The notes under the pieces: model-generated
Databases searched by the model: none
Seen by the model: the letters and a program-made list of their open reading frames with translations, nothing else
What the model was told of the DNA's origin: nothing
Position numbers and translations under genes: made by a program
Part shown: positions 7,858 to 16,916 of the stretch, in pieces
Position numbering within the stretch: position 1 is the stretch's first letter
Layout of the letters: each line of letters begins with the position of its first letter
Assembly (NCBI GenBank): GCA_902593165.1
Contig: CACJHI010000001.1
Coordinates: 1 to 64,000 of the forward strand
Source of the DNA: an uncultured Bacteroidota bacterium
Lineage (GTDB): Bacteria > Bacteroidota > Bacteroidia > Flavobacteriales > Flavobacteriaceae
Direction: 5' to 3'
Length of the DNA stretch: 64,000 bases

Positions 7858-8337
7858 TTGAATATGGGTAATATTTCATATTATACTGAAAAAGGCTTAA
7901 AAGAGCTCAGAGATAAATTAGCACAGCTTAAAGATGTGGAAAGACCTCGTGCGTCTCAGGCAATTGCTGAGGCAAGAGACAAAGGAGATCTAAGTGAAAA
8001 TGCGGAATATGATGCTGCAAAAGAAGCCCAGGGTATGCTTGAATTAGAGATTTCAAAACTTGAAGAGACGCTTTCAAATGCTAGAATTATTGATGAATCA
8101 AAATTAGACTCTTCAAAAGTACTTGTTCACTCGACAGTAAAGATTAAAAACCTCACTAATTCAGCTATTATGGAATATAAGCTCGTTGCGCAAAGTGAGG
8201 CAAACCTTGCTCAAAGAAAAATATCAGTTGACTCTCCAATTGGTAAAGGGCTATTAGGTAAAAAGACAGGTGATGTTGCAGAGATAGTTATACCAAGTGG
8301 GAATGTTAAATTTGAAATTCTAGAAATTTCAAGATAA
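7858..8337 (+). CDS. greA: Transcription elongation factor GreA
   Basis: The protein opens with ISYYTEKGLKELRDKL and has the coiled-coil tip DKGDLSENAEYDAAKEAQG, whose acidic residues (D44, E47) stimulate RNA polymerase to cleave backtracked RNA. The FKBP-like C-terminal domain has SPIGKGLLGKKTGD. At 157-159 residues the length is normal. The track start is TTG at 7858. ATG 7864 (MGNISYYT) is two codons downstream and is probably the true start. It overlaps the HIT gene by 1 bp as TAATG. Confidence 0.97.
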   Translation: MNMGNISYYTEKGLKELRDKLAQLKDVERPRASQAIAEARDKGDLSENAEYDAAKEAQGMLELEISKLEETLSNARIIDESKLDSSKVLVHSTVKIKNLTNSAIMEYKLVAQSEANLAQRKISVDSPIGKGLLGKKTGDVAEIVIPSGNVKFEILEISR

Positions 8338-8726
8338 TGGCATCAATTTTTTCTAAAATAATATCAGGAGAAATACCATCATTTAAAATTCATGAAGATG
8401 ACAATTTTCTTGCATTCTTGGATATAAATCCAAATGCTTTAGGTCATACTTTATGTATACCCAAAAAAGAAATTGATCAGATATTTGATTTAGATGATGA
8501 AACTTTGTCAGAGTTAATTGTTTTTTCGAAAAAAGTTGCTAACGCAATAAAAAAAGCTGTAGTTTGCGAGAGAGTAGGTATGAGTGTCATTGGACTTGAG
8601 GTTCCCCATGTTCATGTCCATCTTATTCCGATAAATAATATGGATGATATGTCTTTTGATACTAAAATAAGTATGACAGAGAGTCAATTTAATGAAACTA
8701 TGAACAAAATAAAATCTTATATATAA
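8337..8726 (+). CDS. HIT family nucleotide hydrolase (Hint-like)
   Basis: The 129-residue protein carries the histidine triad HVHVHLIP (91-98), with His93 expected to be the nucleophile. It also has the N-terminal SIFSKIISGEIPSFKI and NPNALGHTLCIPK strands of Hint/HinT hydrolases. Family members hydrolyse purine nucleoside phosphoramidates and aminoacyl-AMP adducts in the cytoplasm. It starts at TAATG overlapping greA and is followed in the same way by the DUF3127 gene, so the three form an operon. Confidence 0.92.
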   Translation: MASIFSKIISGEIPSFKIHEDDNFLAFLDINPNALGHTLCIPKKEIDQIFDLDDETLSELIVFSKKVANAIKKAVVCERVGMSVIGLEVPHVHVHLIPINNMDDMSFDTKISMTESQFNETMNKIKSYI

Positions 8727-9094
8727 TGGAATTACTAGGAAAAATAAAACTTATTGGAGATATAAAGACATACGGAGACAATGGCTTTCGTAAAAGAGAA
8801 TTAGTATTAACCACTGAGGACCAATACCCTCAGCACATATTGATTGAATTTGTTCAGAATAATTGTGAGCTTCTTGATAACTTCAGTATTGGACAAACAG
8901 TTAGGATAGGTATAAACATTAGAGGAAGAGAATGGGAAAGCCCAGATCAAGGGACAAAATATTTTAATTCTATCCAGGGATGGAGAATCGAGTCACTAGA
9001 TGATCAAGTTATGGATTCAGCACCAGCTGATTTACCTATGGAACCTGATACAGACTCACCAAGTGATTTAACGGAAGATGACTTACCATTTTAG
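8726..9094 (+). CDS. DUF3127 OB-fold protein with SSB-like C-terminal tip
   Basis: Residues 1-95 match the DUF3127 family of Bacteroidetes (MELLGKIKLIGDIKTYGDNGFRKRELVL...GREWESPDQGTKYFNSIQGWRI), predicted to adopt an OB fold. The last residues are Asp/Pro-rich and end DLTEDDLPF, closely resembling the DDDIPF tip that single-stranded DNA-binding protein uses to recruit repair partners. A ssDNA-binding or SSB-partner-recruiting role is inferred, not shown. It is the last gene of the greA operon, abutting convergent tsf with no spacer. Confidence 0.85.
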   Translation: MELLGKIKLIGDIKTYGDNGFRKRELVLTTEDQYPQHILIEFVQNNCELLDNFSIGQTVRIGINIRGREWESPDQGTKYFNSIQGWRIESLDDQVMDSAPADLPMEPDTDSPSDLTEDDLPF

Positions 9095-9916
9095 TTAGAC
9101 AAGACCTACTCTAGAGAAATCAGTTACTTCAACTGAATCAGAATAACTTTTAAGATACTGTGATATACTTAATTTACTATCTTTTATAAACTGCTGGTTT
9201 ATAAGGGTGTTTTCTTTGAAGAACTTTTTTAGCTTCCCTTTAGCAATGTTCTCTAACATTTCCTCTGGTTTGCCTTCTTGTCTTAATTGATCTTTAGCAA
9301 TTTCAATTTCTTTTGCAATTACATCTTGACTTACTCCATTTTCATCTATTGCAACAGGATTCATAGCTGCTATTTGCATTGATAAATCTTTACCAACATC
9401 AGCTGCATTATCAAATTTTTCTGATAATCCAACAATTGATGCTATTTTGTTTCCTGCATGAATATATGATCCAACAAAGCTAGCTGATATGTACTCAAAA
9501 GAACCTATTTCAATTTTTTCACCAATAACACCAGTCTGTTCTAACAATTTTTCAGAGACTTTCATTCCATCAAAATCAGATCCTAGAAAGGAATCCTTAT
9601 CAGTGAAGTTAAGAGCATGATCAGCTAATTTCTGAGCCAATTGAATATAATCATCATTTTTAGCCACAAAATCAGTTTCACAGTTGAGTGAGATTATAAC
9701 TCCTGAGGTGTTGTCTGAATTAACCTTTGCAAGTACAACACCTTCAGATGATTCCCTATCAGCTCTATTTGCAGCAACTTTTTGACCTTTTTTTCTAAGA
9801 ATTTCTATTGCTTTATCAAAATCTCCATTGGATTCTTCAAGAGCTTTTTTACAATCCATCATTCCAGCGCCAGTAGATTGTCTTAGCTTATTTACATCAG
9901 ATGCAGTAATTTTCAA
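9095..9916 (-). CDS. tsf: Translation elongation factor Ts
   Basis: The 273-residue protein opens with VNKLRQSTGAGMMDCKKALEESNGDFDKAIEILRKKG, the UBA-like EF-Ts N-terminal domain, followed by SLNCETDFVAKND (near 80), which contacts EF-Tu. It exchanges GDP for GTP on EF-Tu. The length is typical. It lies 21 nt downstream of rpsB in the conserved rpsB-tsf arrangement and ends the rplM-rpsI-rpsB-tsf operon. Confidence 0.98.
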   Translation of the reverse strand: MKITASDVNKLRQSTGAGMMDCKKALEESNGDFDKAIEILRKKGQKVAANRADRESSEGVVLAKVNSDNTSGVIISLNCETDFVAKNDDYIQLAQKLADHALNFTDKDSFLGSDFDGMKVSEKLLEQTGVIGEKIEIGSFEYISASFVGSYIHAGNKIASIVGLSEKFDNAADVGKDLSMQIAAMNPVAIDENGVSQDVIAKEIEIAKDQLRQEGKPEEMLENIAKGKLKKFFKENTLINQQFIKDSKLSISQYLKSYSDSVEVTDFSRVGLV

Positions 9917-9937
9917 TTTAGTAAAATTTAGAGGTTA

Positions 9938-10714
9938 TTATTCTTTTTCAGAAGCATCAGTATCTGTAGCTTCAGTTGCTGTTTCAGCTTCTTCTAATTT
10001 TTTTTGTTCAGCAATCTCCTTTTCCTTCTTTCTTTCTTCTAAAGAATCTTGAATTGCATTACATACGATATCTAAGATCTTTTCAATAGACTTTGATGCA
10101 TCATCATTTGAAGGAATAATAAAATCAACTTCATTAGGATCAGAATTAGTATCAACCATTGCAAAAATTGGAATATTTAATTTCTGTGCTTCTTGAACTG
10201 AAATCTTCTCATTTAATGTATCGACGACAAATATAGCTCCTGGTAATCTTGTCATATCAGATATTGAACCAAGATTTTTCTCCAATTTAGCTCTTTGCCT
10301 GTCAACTTGAAGTTTTTCTTTCTTAGAAAGTGTTTCAAATGTACCATCAGCTTTCATTCTATCAATAGCATTCATCTTTTTTACAGCTTTTCTAATTGTA
10401 ACAAAGTTTGTTAGCATTCCACCAGGCCATCTTTCGGTAATGTATGGCATATTAACAGAATCAGCTTTTTGAGCCACGATATCTTTTGCCTGTTTTTTTG
10501 TAGCAACAAAAAGTATCTTTCTCCCTGAAAGAACTATTTTCTTTATTGCATTTACAGACTCCTCAAGCTTAGCAGCAGTTTTATATAAATTAATAATATG
10601 GATACCATTACGCTCCATATAAATGTATGGTGCCATATTAGGATTCCATTTTCTAGTTAAATGTCCAAAGTGAACACCTGCATCCAATAATTCTTTAACG
10701 TCAGTCTTAGCCAT
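9938..10714 (-). CDS. rpsB: 30S ribosomal protein S2
   Basis: The 258-residue protein has the S2 signatures LLDAGVHFGHLTRKWNPNMAPYIY (9-32) and PGAIFVVDTLNEKISVQEA, with NIPIFAMVDTNSDPNEVDFIIPSNDDA. It ends in an acidic/Ala/Thr low-complexity tail after residue 225. S2 assembles late on the small subunit and links to S1-type functions. Only 3 nt separate it from rpsI. Confidence 0.98.
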   Translation of the reverse strand: MAKTDVKELLDAGVHFGHLTRKWNPNMAPYIYMERNGIHIINLYKTAAKLEESVNAIKKIVLSGRKILFVATKKQAKDIVAQKADSVNMPYITERWPGGMLTNFVTIRKAVKKMNAIDRMKADGTFETLSKKEKLQVDRQRAKLEKNLGSISDMTRLPGAIFVVDTLNEKISVQEAQKLNIPIFAMVDTNSDPNEVDFIIPSNDDASKSIEKILDIVCNAIQDSLEERKKEKEIAEQKKLEEAETATEATDTDASEKE

Positions 10715-10717
10715 AAT

Positions 10718-11104
10718 TTATCTTTTTGAGAATTGGAATTTTTTTCTTGCTTTCTTCTGACCAAACTTTTTTCTTTCAACCATTCTAGGATCTCTGGTCA
10801 TTAACCCCTCTGATTTTAATACAGACTTAAATTCCTCATTGAATTCCACTAAAGCCCTTGAAATAGCAAGTCTAATAGCTTCAGCTTGTCCATTTACACC
10901 ACCACCTTTAACACTTACTGATAAGTCGAATTTATCCTTTGTTTCTGTAAGATTGAAAGGCTGAAGAATTTTATATTGTAATGTTGCAGTACTAAAAAAA
11001 TCTGAGTAAGCTTTCTTATTAACCGTAATTTTACCTTTACCCTCAGACATGTACACCCTAGCAACTGATGTCTTCCTTCTTCCTATTTTATGAATTACTT
11101 CCAT
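10718..11104 (-). CDS. rpsI: 30S ribosomal protein S9
   Basis: The 128-residue protein begins EVIHKIGRRKTSVARVYM and ends with the canonical KKARKKFQFSKR tail, whose C-terminal arginine reaches the P-site tRNA. The internal GGGVNGQAEAIRLAISRAL block is also typical. Its start overlaps the rplM stop by one base. Confidence 0.98.
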   Translation of the reverse strand: MEVIHKIGRRKTSVARVYMSEGKGKITVNKKAYSDFFSTATLQYKILQPFNLTETKDKFDLSVSVKGGGVNGQAEAIRLAISRALVEFNEEFKSVLKSEGLMTRDPRMVERKKFGQKKARKKFQFSKR

Positions 11105-11559
11105 TATATTTTACTATTAACGTCAATTACTTTTGGTTTTTGTGCTTCGTGATTATGATCAGATCCTGGAAAAACTTTTAAGTTTCTGTATAATTCAGCA
11201 CCAAGCTTATTTTTTGGAAGCATTCCTTTAACAGCTTTCTCAACAAGCTTAATATTGTTCTTTTGATGAAGCTTTTCAGCAGATATAATTCTTTGCCCTC
11301 CAGGATATCCTGTATGACTTATATATTGCTTCTGGCTCCACTTATCACCTGAGAGTTCAACCTTATTAGCATTAATAACAATAACATTATCACCACAATC
11401 AACATGCGGTGTAAAGTTAGTCTTATGCTTTCCTCTTAGAAGGGTTGCAACTATAGATGCAGTTCTTCCCAATGGAAGTTCGGCAGCATCAACAAGAACC
11501 CATTCCTTATTAACTGTTTTGCTATTAGCTGATATAGTTTTATAACTCGTTTTAGTCAT
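11104..11559 (-). CDS. rplM: 50S ribosomal protein L13
   Basis: The 151-residue protein contains WVLVDAAELPLGRTAS, LRGKHKTNFTPHVDCGDNVIVINA, GYPGGQRI and VKGMLPKNKLG, all standard L13 blocks. It is an early-assembling 23S rRNA-binding protein. It is first in the rplM-rpsI-rpsB-tsf operon, with a -7 element about 20 nt upstream of its start. The 64-bp gap from polA is the only space for operon control. Confidence 0.98.
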   Translation of the reverse strand: MTKTSYKTISANSKTVNKEWVLVDAAELPLGRTASIVATLLRGKHKTNFTPHVDCGDNVIVINANKVELSGDKWSQKQYISHTGYPGGQRIISAEKLHQKNNIKLVEKAVKGMLPKNKLGAELYRNLKVFPGSDHNHEAQKPKVIDVNSKI

Positions 11560-11580
11560 AATAGATTAAATCTAGGCGTG

Positions 11581-11588
11581 CAAATGTA
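11581..11588 (-). promoter_or_regulatory. -7 element for rplM operon
   Basis: The minus strand reads TACATTTG, a full TAnnTTTG match, 21 nt before the rplM ATG. The -33 position about 19 nt further upstream is T-rich without a perfect TTTG. Confidence 0.55.
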
Positions 11589-11623
11589 CAATTATAAAAA
11601 ATTTTAAAAAAACTTTTTTTTAA

Positions 11624-14395
11624 TTAATGTGCCTCTAACCAATTTTTCCCAAATTCTAAATCAATTTTAAGAGGAACAAGCAGCTTAACAGCTGATTCCA
11701 TTGTGTCTTTGACAATAGACTTAACTATATCTTTTTCTGATTTATGGACATCAAAAACAAGTTCATCATGAACCTGAAGTAACATTTTTGATTTTAGAGA
11801 CTGTTCTTTAAACTTTTCATGGACTCTAATCATAGCAATTTTGATAATATCCGCAGCACTTCCTTGAATAGGGGCGTTGATTGCATTTCTTTCGGCACCA
11901 CTTCTTAGCATATTATTCTGTGAGTTAATATTTTGTAAATATCTTCTTCTTCCCATTATAGTTTGAACATATCCATTGTTTCTTGCAAAATCAATTTGAC
12001 TTGACATATAGTCCCTAAGTCCAGGATAATTTTCAAAGTAGCTGTCTATCATAATCTTAGATTCAGATCTAGATAAGTTTGTTTGTTGACTGAGACCAAA
12101 GGCTGAGACACCATATATTATTCCAAAATTGACAGTCTTAGCATTTCCTCTCTGCTCTCTTGAAACATCATCGGGGTCTATATTATAAATTTTAGAAGCA
12201 GTTATAGTATGGATGTCCTGGTTTTTTGTAAATGCATCAACCATATTTTTGTCTTTACTAATTGAAGCTATAACTCTTAATTCAATCTGAGAGTAATCAG
12301 CAGCTAAGAGTTCAAATTCTTCACTTCTAGGAATAAATGCTTCTCTTATTTTTTGACCATTCTGTGTCCTAATTGGAATATTCTGTAAATTAGGATTGTT
12401 ACTACTCAATCGCCCTGTTGTTGTAACAGTCTGATTAAATTTTGTATGAATCCTTCCAGTCCTATTGTTAACTTCATTTGGTAGAGATCTCACATATGTG
12501 TTCTGAAGCTTGTCTAACGATCGCCACTCTAATATATTTCTAATAATCTCGTGTTCACCTGCTAAACTAGACAAAACCTCTTCAGAGGTTGAGTATTGGC
12601 CAGTTTTAGTTTTTTTTGGTTTTGAGACTAACTTTAGCTTTTCAAAGAGTATATCCCCAAGTTGCTTAGGAGAATTAAGGTTAAACTCTTCGCCAGACTT
12701 TTCAAAAATTCCTTTTTTTAATTTATTAAGTTCAATCTCAAACTCTTTATCCAATTTACTTAGGTATGAACTATCTATACTAATTCCTTCTTTCTCCATA
12801 TCTGCAAGTACATTTATAATAGGGATTTCAATATCATTGAAAATATCTTTAACTCCATTATCGTTTAACTCTTTGTCAAAAATTTTTTTTAATTGAAGTG
12901 CAAGATCTGCATCTTCTGAAGCATAATCTGTGACTTCTTCAACTGGCACATCTCTCATTGACCCTTGATTCTTTCCTTTTTTACCTATTAATTTTTCAAT
13001 AGATATTGGGGAATAATTCAAATAAGATTCTGATAATGTATCAAGGTTATGCCTCATGTCAGGATTGATAAGATAGTGAGCTACCATAGTATCATACAAA
13101 GGCCCAGAGACTGAGATATCATATTTAAACAACACCTTAATATCAAACTTCAGATTATGTCCAACCTTAATTATCTGATTGTTTTCAAAAAAAGGTCTTA
13201 GAATATCAAAGTATTCTTTTTGAAGAGATTTATCATTAGCAATAGGTACATAAAAACCTTTATTTTCTGTCCATGAAAATGAAATACCTACTATTTCAGT
13301 ATCTAGTGAGTTTAAACTTTCTGTTTCTGTATCAAATGCCACTACTTTCTGGATTAAAAGCTTTGTCATTAAATATTCTAACTCTTTATTTGAATCAATT
13401 CTTTGATAGTATGAATTACTTCTGATAAGGTCTGACTTATCTTGTGCTAAATCATTACCACTAAATAAGTCACCCTGAATTAGTTCTTGATCTTTCACTT
13501 TAGCCTCATTAAATCCAAAAATTTTAAAAAAAGTTTCTTTTACTCTTTTAAACTCTAATTCATCAAAAATTTTCATGACACTTTTATTATCAGGATCCGA
13601 TAGTTTAAAGTCATTCAATTTATATTCAATGGGGACATCAAGAATTATTCGTGCTAATTTTTTAGATAAAATACCTAGCTCTTTATTATCTGTAATTTTT
13701 TCTCCCAGTTTTCCAGTTATTTCATATGATTTTTCGAGAAGTGTCTCTAAATTTCCATATTGCTTTATAAATTTTTTTGCAGTTTTATCTCCGACGCCAG
13801 GCAGTCCAGGGATATTATCAACAGAATCTCCCATCATGCCTAGATAATCAATTACTTGTTCAGGTGAATCTACTTCAAACTTATCTTTAACTTCATCGAC
13901 TCCCCATATTTCCATGCTATTTCCCATTCTAGCTGGCTTACATAGAAAAATATTATCAGATACAAGCTGAGCAAAATCCTTATCAGGAGTCACCATATAT
14001 ACCTTAAAACTATTGTTCTCAGCGTCTTTAGCAACAGTCCCAATTACATCATCAGCTTCGTAGCCTTCTTTCTCAAGAACCGAAATATTCATTGATTTTA
14101 GAATTTCTTTGATGTAGGGGATTGCAATAAGGATTGGCTCTGGTGTTTTATCTCTGTTGCTTTTATAATCTGTAAACATTTCAGATCTAGTTACTGAACC
14201 TCCCTTATCAAAAGCAACTGCAATGTAATCAGGATCTTGAGTCCTTATTATTTCCAAAAGAGAGTTCATGAATCCTAGTATTGCAGAAGTATCAGTCCCT
14301 TTTGAATTGATCCTAGGATTTTTTATAAAAGCATAATAACCTCTGTATATTAGTGCATAAGCATCAAGTAAAAAAAGCTTCTTTGAACTTTCCAT
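11624..14395 (-). CDS. polA: DNA polymerase I with all three domains
   Basis: The 923-residue protein has a 5' nuclease domain (1-300, DAYALIYRGYYAF and GYEADDVIGT), an apparently active 3'-5' exonuclease (DTETESLN from 355, GHNLKFDIKVL, YASEDADLAL), and a family A polymerase with motif A DYSQIELR (700-707), O-helix RGNAKTVNFGIIYG (749-762) and motif C VHDELVFD (875-882). Retention of the DTE exonuclease residues suggests proofreading. It fills gaps and removes RNA primers in replication and repair. It is divergent from tadA. Confidence 0.98.
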   Translation of the reverse strand: MESSKKLFLLDAYALIYRGYYAFIKNPRINSKGTDTSAILGFMNSLLEIIRTQDPDYIAVAFDKGGSVTRSEMFTDYKSNRDKTPEPILIAIPYIKEILKSMNISVLEKEGYEADDVIGTVAKDAENNSFKVYMVTPDKDFAQLVSDNIFLCKPARMGNSMEIWGVDEVKDKFEVDSPEQVIDYLGMMGDSVDNIPGLPGVGDKTAKKFIKQYGNLETLLEKSYEITGKLGEKITDNKELGILSKKLARIILDVPIEYKLNDFKLSDPDNKSVMKIFDELEFKRVKETFFKIFGFNEAKVKDQELIQGDLFSGNDLAQDKSDLIRSNSYYQRIDSNKELEYLMTKLLIQKVVAFDTETESLNSLDTEIVGISFSWTENKGFYVPIANDKSLQKEYFDILRPFFENNQIIKVGHNLKFDIKVLFKYDISVSGPLYDTMVAHYLINPDMRHNLDTLSESYLNYSPISIEKLIGKKGKNQGSMRDVPVEEVTDYASEDADLALQLKKIFDKELNDNGVKDIFNDIEIPIINVLADMEKEGISIDSSYLSKLDKEFEIELNKLKKGIFEKSGEEFNLNSPKQLGDILFEKLKLVSKPKKTKTGQYSTSEEVLSSLAGEHEIIRNILEWRSLDKLQNTYVRSLPNEVNNRTGRIHTKFNQTVTTTGRLSSNNPNLQNIPIRTQNGQKIREAFIPRSEEFELLAADYSQIELRVIASISKDKNMVDAFTKNQDIHTITASKIYNIDPDDVSREQRGNAKTVNFGIIYGVSAFGLSQQTNLSRSESKIMIDSYFENYPGLRDYMSSQIDFARNNGYVQTIMGRRRYLQNINSQNNMLRSGAERNAINAPIQGSAADIIKIAMIRVHEKFKEQSLKSKMLLQVHDELVFDVHKSEKDIVKSIVKDTMESAVKLLVPLKIDLEFGKNWLEAH

Positions 14396-14457
14396 TAAAA
14401 TTTTGAAAATATTTCTTTGTCAATATACGAAGATATCTATTCGAAAATCAATACACC

Positions 14458-14472
14458 TATTTTGTAAATTAG
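14458..14472 (+). promoter_or_regulatory. Candidate -7 region for tadA
   Basis: TATTTTGTAAATTAG is identical to 7809-7823 upstream of greA and ends 4 nt before the tadA ATG. TATTTTG is a one-base-shorter form of TAnnTTTG. The position implies a very short or absent leader. Confidence 0.4.
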
Positions 14473-14476
14473 CTAG

Positions 14477-14914
14477 ATGAAAAAAGATCATAACTATTTT
14501 ATGAAAAAAGCATTTGAAGAAGCAAAATATGCATTTTACAAAGATGAAGTTCCAGTTGGATGTGTTATAGTTTATGACAATGAAATAATTTCTAAATCAT
14601 CAAACATGGTTGAGTTACTTAATGACTCAACTGCACATGCTGAGCTTATTGCGATTACATCTGCACAAAACTTTTTAAACACAAAGAATCTGAAAAAATG
14701 TATTCTCTACTGCACTCTAGAGCCATGTTTAATGTGTTATGGTGCAATATACTGGTCTAAAATTGACACTATTGTTTATGGAGCGTCAGATAATAAAAGA
14801 GGTTTTACAAGTTATAATTTACAAATGGATAGAAATATTAAAACAATTTCAGGAATTATGGAGAGTGAGTCAAAAGATTTATTAGATAAATTCTTTAAAA
14901 AAATTAGAGATTAA
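14477..14914 (+). CDS. tadA: tRNA(adenine34) deaminase TadA
   Basis: The 145-residue zinc deaminase carries DEVPVGCVIV (23-32), HAE (54-56) with catalytic Glu56, and PCLMC (83-87), the zinc-binding set of TadA. It converts adenosine to inosine at the wobble position of tRNA-Arg(ACG). DEVPVG and MCYGAI favour TadA over guanine or cytosine deaminases. Its stop shares TTAA with the convergent small membrane-protein gene. Confidence 0.93.
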   Translation: MKKDHNYFMKKAFEEAKYAFYKDEVPVGCVIVYDNEIISKSSNMVELLNDSTAHAELIAITSAQNFLNTKNLKKCILYCTLEPCLMCYGAIYWSKIDTIVYGASDNKRGFTSYNLQMDRNIKTISGIMESESKDLLDKFFKKIRD

Positions 14915-15153
14915 AATTCATCAGCTTTTTCTCTCATCTTTTTTAAATTTTCTTCGCTTAGAGTATAATCTTTTAATTTTTTCCCTTTCCATCTATGTGC
15001 AAGGAATAAGGGCATAAACACACAAGTTCCTAGAAGTACAGAGATACCTATAATAATATCACCAATTTGGTCGCCAATAATTTCTTTAATAAATATTCCA
15101 GCAAAGACTCCAACAAAAACCAGGTAAGACAATATTTTAACTAAAATTCTCAA
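14911..15153 (-). CDS. Small two-TM membrane protein, function unknown
   Basis: This 80-residue protein has two predicted hydrophobic helices (about 5-27 and 31-52) followed by a basic cytoplasmic tail (HRWKGKKLKDYTLSEENLKKMREKADEF). It lies 5 nt downstream of aspS on the same strand, so it is probably co-transcribed. It overlaps convergent tadA by 4 bp. I do not recognise a characterised family. Similar small proteins are found near aspS in flavobacteria as far as I recall, but I cannot verify that here. Confidence 0.7.
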   Translation of the reverse strand: MRILVKILSYLVFVGVFAGIFIKEIIGDQIGDIIIGISVLLGTCVFMPLFLAHRWKGKKLKDYTLSEENLKKMREKADEF

Positions 15154-15158
15154 ATATC

Positions 15159-16895
15159 TTAATTTGATAGATCCTTTAATTGTTCTTTAGTTAATTTGGA
15201 TGGTGCGTCAATCATTAGATCTTTACCAGAGTTGTTTTTTGGGAATGCTATAAAATCTCTGATTACATCTTTTCCTTTAAGGACTGCAGCAAGTCTATCA
15301 AGTCCAAAAGCAATTCCCCCATGAGGTGGAGCGCCATACTTTAAAGCATCAATTAAAAATCCAAATTGACTAGTGTATTCTTCCTTACTCATACCTAGAA
15401 GCTCGAATATCTTCATTTGAGTATCAAAATCATGAATTCTTATTGAACCACCACCTATTTCATTTCCATTAAGAACTAAATCATATGCATTTGCAATCAC
15501 TTTATCTGGTTTAGTATCTAGTAAATCTATATGTTCAGGTTTTGCTGATGTGAATGGATGATGCATTGAAAAAAATCTTTTTTCATCTTCATCCCATTCA
15601 AAAAGAGGAAAATCAGTTACCCATATTGGACATATTTTTTCATAATTTATTAACTCAAATCTTTTTGCAAGTTCTATTCTTAAGGAACCCATTTGCATCA
15701 AAGATTCTTTTTTATTTCCTGATATAATAAATAATATATCACCAGGTTTTGATGATGCTCTATTCAAAATTGATTTTAAATCTGCTTCAGAAAAAAACTT
15801 GTCAAATGAAGATTTAATTGTAGAATCTGAATTATGTTTAACCCACAAAAGTCCATTTGCTCCAATTTGTGGTCTTTTAATCCAATCGGTTAAACTGTCA
15901 ATTTCCTTTCTTGTAAGTTCAGACTTATTTTCAACCTTAACACAACATGAAAAATTATTATTATCAAAAACTTGAAAACCTTTACCCTTTGTTTCATTTG
16001 TTACATCATTAATTCTTAAGTCATATCTAAGATCGGGTTTGTCAATTCCATAGTTTTCAATTGCATCATTATAAGTCATCCTTTCAAACTTAACGTTTTC
16101 TTGATTTAAAAATTTAGAGAATAACCTTGACATTAATCCTTCAAACTGTTTAAATATATCTTCTTGATCAACAAAAGACATTTCACAGTCAATTTGCGTA
16201 AATTCAGGCTGTCTATCAGCTCTTAAATCCTCATCTCTAAAACATTTTACAATTTGATAGTATTTATCAATTCCACCTATCATCAATAATTGCTTGAATA
16301 TTTGAGGTGATTGAGGTAAAGCATAATAATGTTCAGGGTTAAGTCTACTAGGAACAATAAAATCTCTTGCACCTTCGGGAGTAGATTTTATTAAACATGG
16401 TGTCTCTATATCAATGAATCCATTTTCAGAAAGAAAATTCCTTACCTCCAATGATAACTCGTGTCTAAATATTAAATTTTCTTTTACCGGTTGTCTTCTA
16501 ATATCAAGATATCTATACTTCATTCTTAACTCCTCACCACCATCAGATTCATCTTCGAGAGTAAAAGGTGGTACAAGAGACTTATTTAAAGTTTCTAGAC
16601 TTGATACAAGAATTTCTATTTCACCTGTACTTATTTTTTCATTAATATTTTTTCTTTCAATTACAGTTCCTTCAATTTCAATTACAAACTCTCTTCCAAG
16701 CTGAGCAGCAGCAGAGAATAATTCCTCACTAGATCTTTCTTTATCAAACACTAATTGTGTAATCCCGTATCTATCTCTCAAGTCAACCCAAATAATAAAT
16801 CCTTTCTCTCTAACCTTATTTACCCAGCCAGTAAGTTTGACATTTTGATTTAAATTAGTTTTTGATAATTCCCCGCAATTGTTTGTTCGATTCAT
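15159..16895 (-). CDS. aspS: Aspartyl-tRNA synthetase
   Basis: The 578-residue class II synthetase has an N-terminal OB anticodon-binding domain (VKLTGWVNKVREKGFIIWVDLRDRYG), motif 2 FRDEDLRADRQPEFTQID (about 217-234), a GAD insertion, and motif 3 GGIAFGLDRLAAVL near the C terminus. The length and insertion match the bacterial-type AspRS. It charges tRNA-Asp. It is followed by the small membrane-protein gene and preceded by the RND pump gene's 3' end 21 nt away, same strand. Confidence 0.98.
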   Translation of the reverse strand: MNRTNNCGELSKTNLNQNVKLTGWVNKVREKGFIIWVDLRDRYGITQLVFDKERSSEELFSAAAQLGREFVIEIEGTVIERKNINEKISTGEIEILVSSLETLNKSLVPPFTLEDESDGGEELRMKYRYLDIRRQPVKENLIFRHELSLEVRNFLSENGFIDIETPCLIKSTPEGARDFIVPSRLNPEHYYALPQSPQIFKQLLMIGGIDKYYQIVKCFRDEDLRADRQPEFTQIDCEMSFVDQEDIFKQFEGLMSRLFSKFLNQENVKFERMTYNDAIENYGIDKPDLRYDLRINDVTNETKGKGFQVFDNNNFSCCVKVENKSELTRKEIDSLTDWIKRPQIGANGLLWVKHNSDSTIKSSFDKFFSEADLKSILNRASSKPGDILFIISGNKKESLMQMGSLRIELAKRFELINYEKICPIWVTDFPLFEWDEDEKRFFSMHHPFTSAKPEHIDLLDTKPDKVIANAYDLVLNGNEIGGGSIRIHDFDTQMKIFELLGMSKEEYTSQFGFLIDALKYGAPPHGGIAFGLDRLAAVLKGKDVIRDFIAFPKNNSGKDLMIDAPSKLTKEQLKDLSN

Positions 16896-16916
16896 ATTAA
16901 TTATATGTAAATATAA

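Noticed and set aside
11589-11620. A-run/T-run inverted repeat between polA and rplM as a terminator
   Set aside because: The stem would be pure A-T with no GC pairs, too weak to assign as an intrinsic terminator in such AT-rich DNA.
12510-12896. 128-residue plus-strand ORF inside polA
   Set aside because: It is antisense to the polymerase-exonuclease linker of a conserved gene and its composition is that of a reverse-frame shadow.
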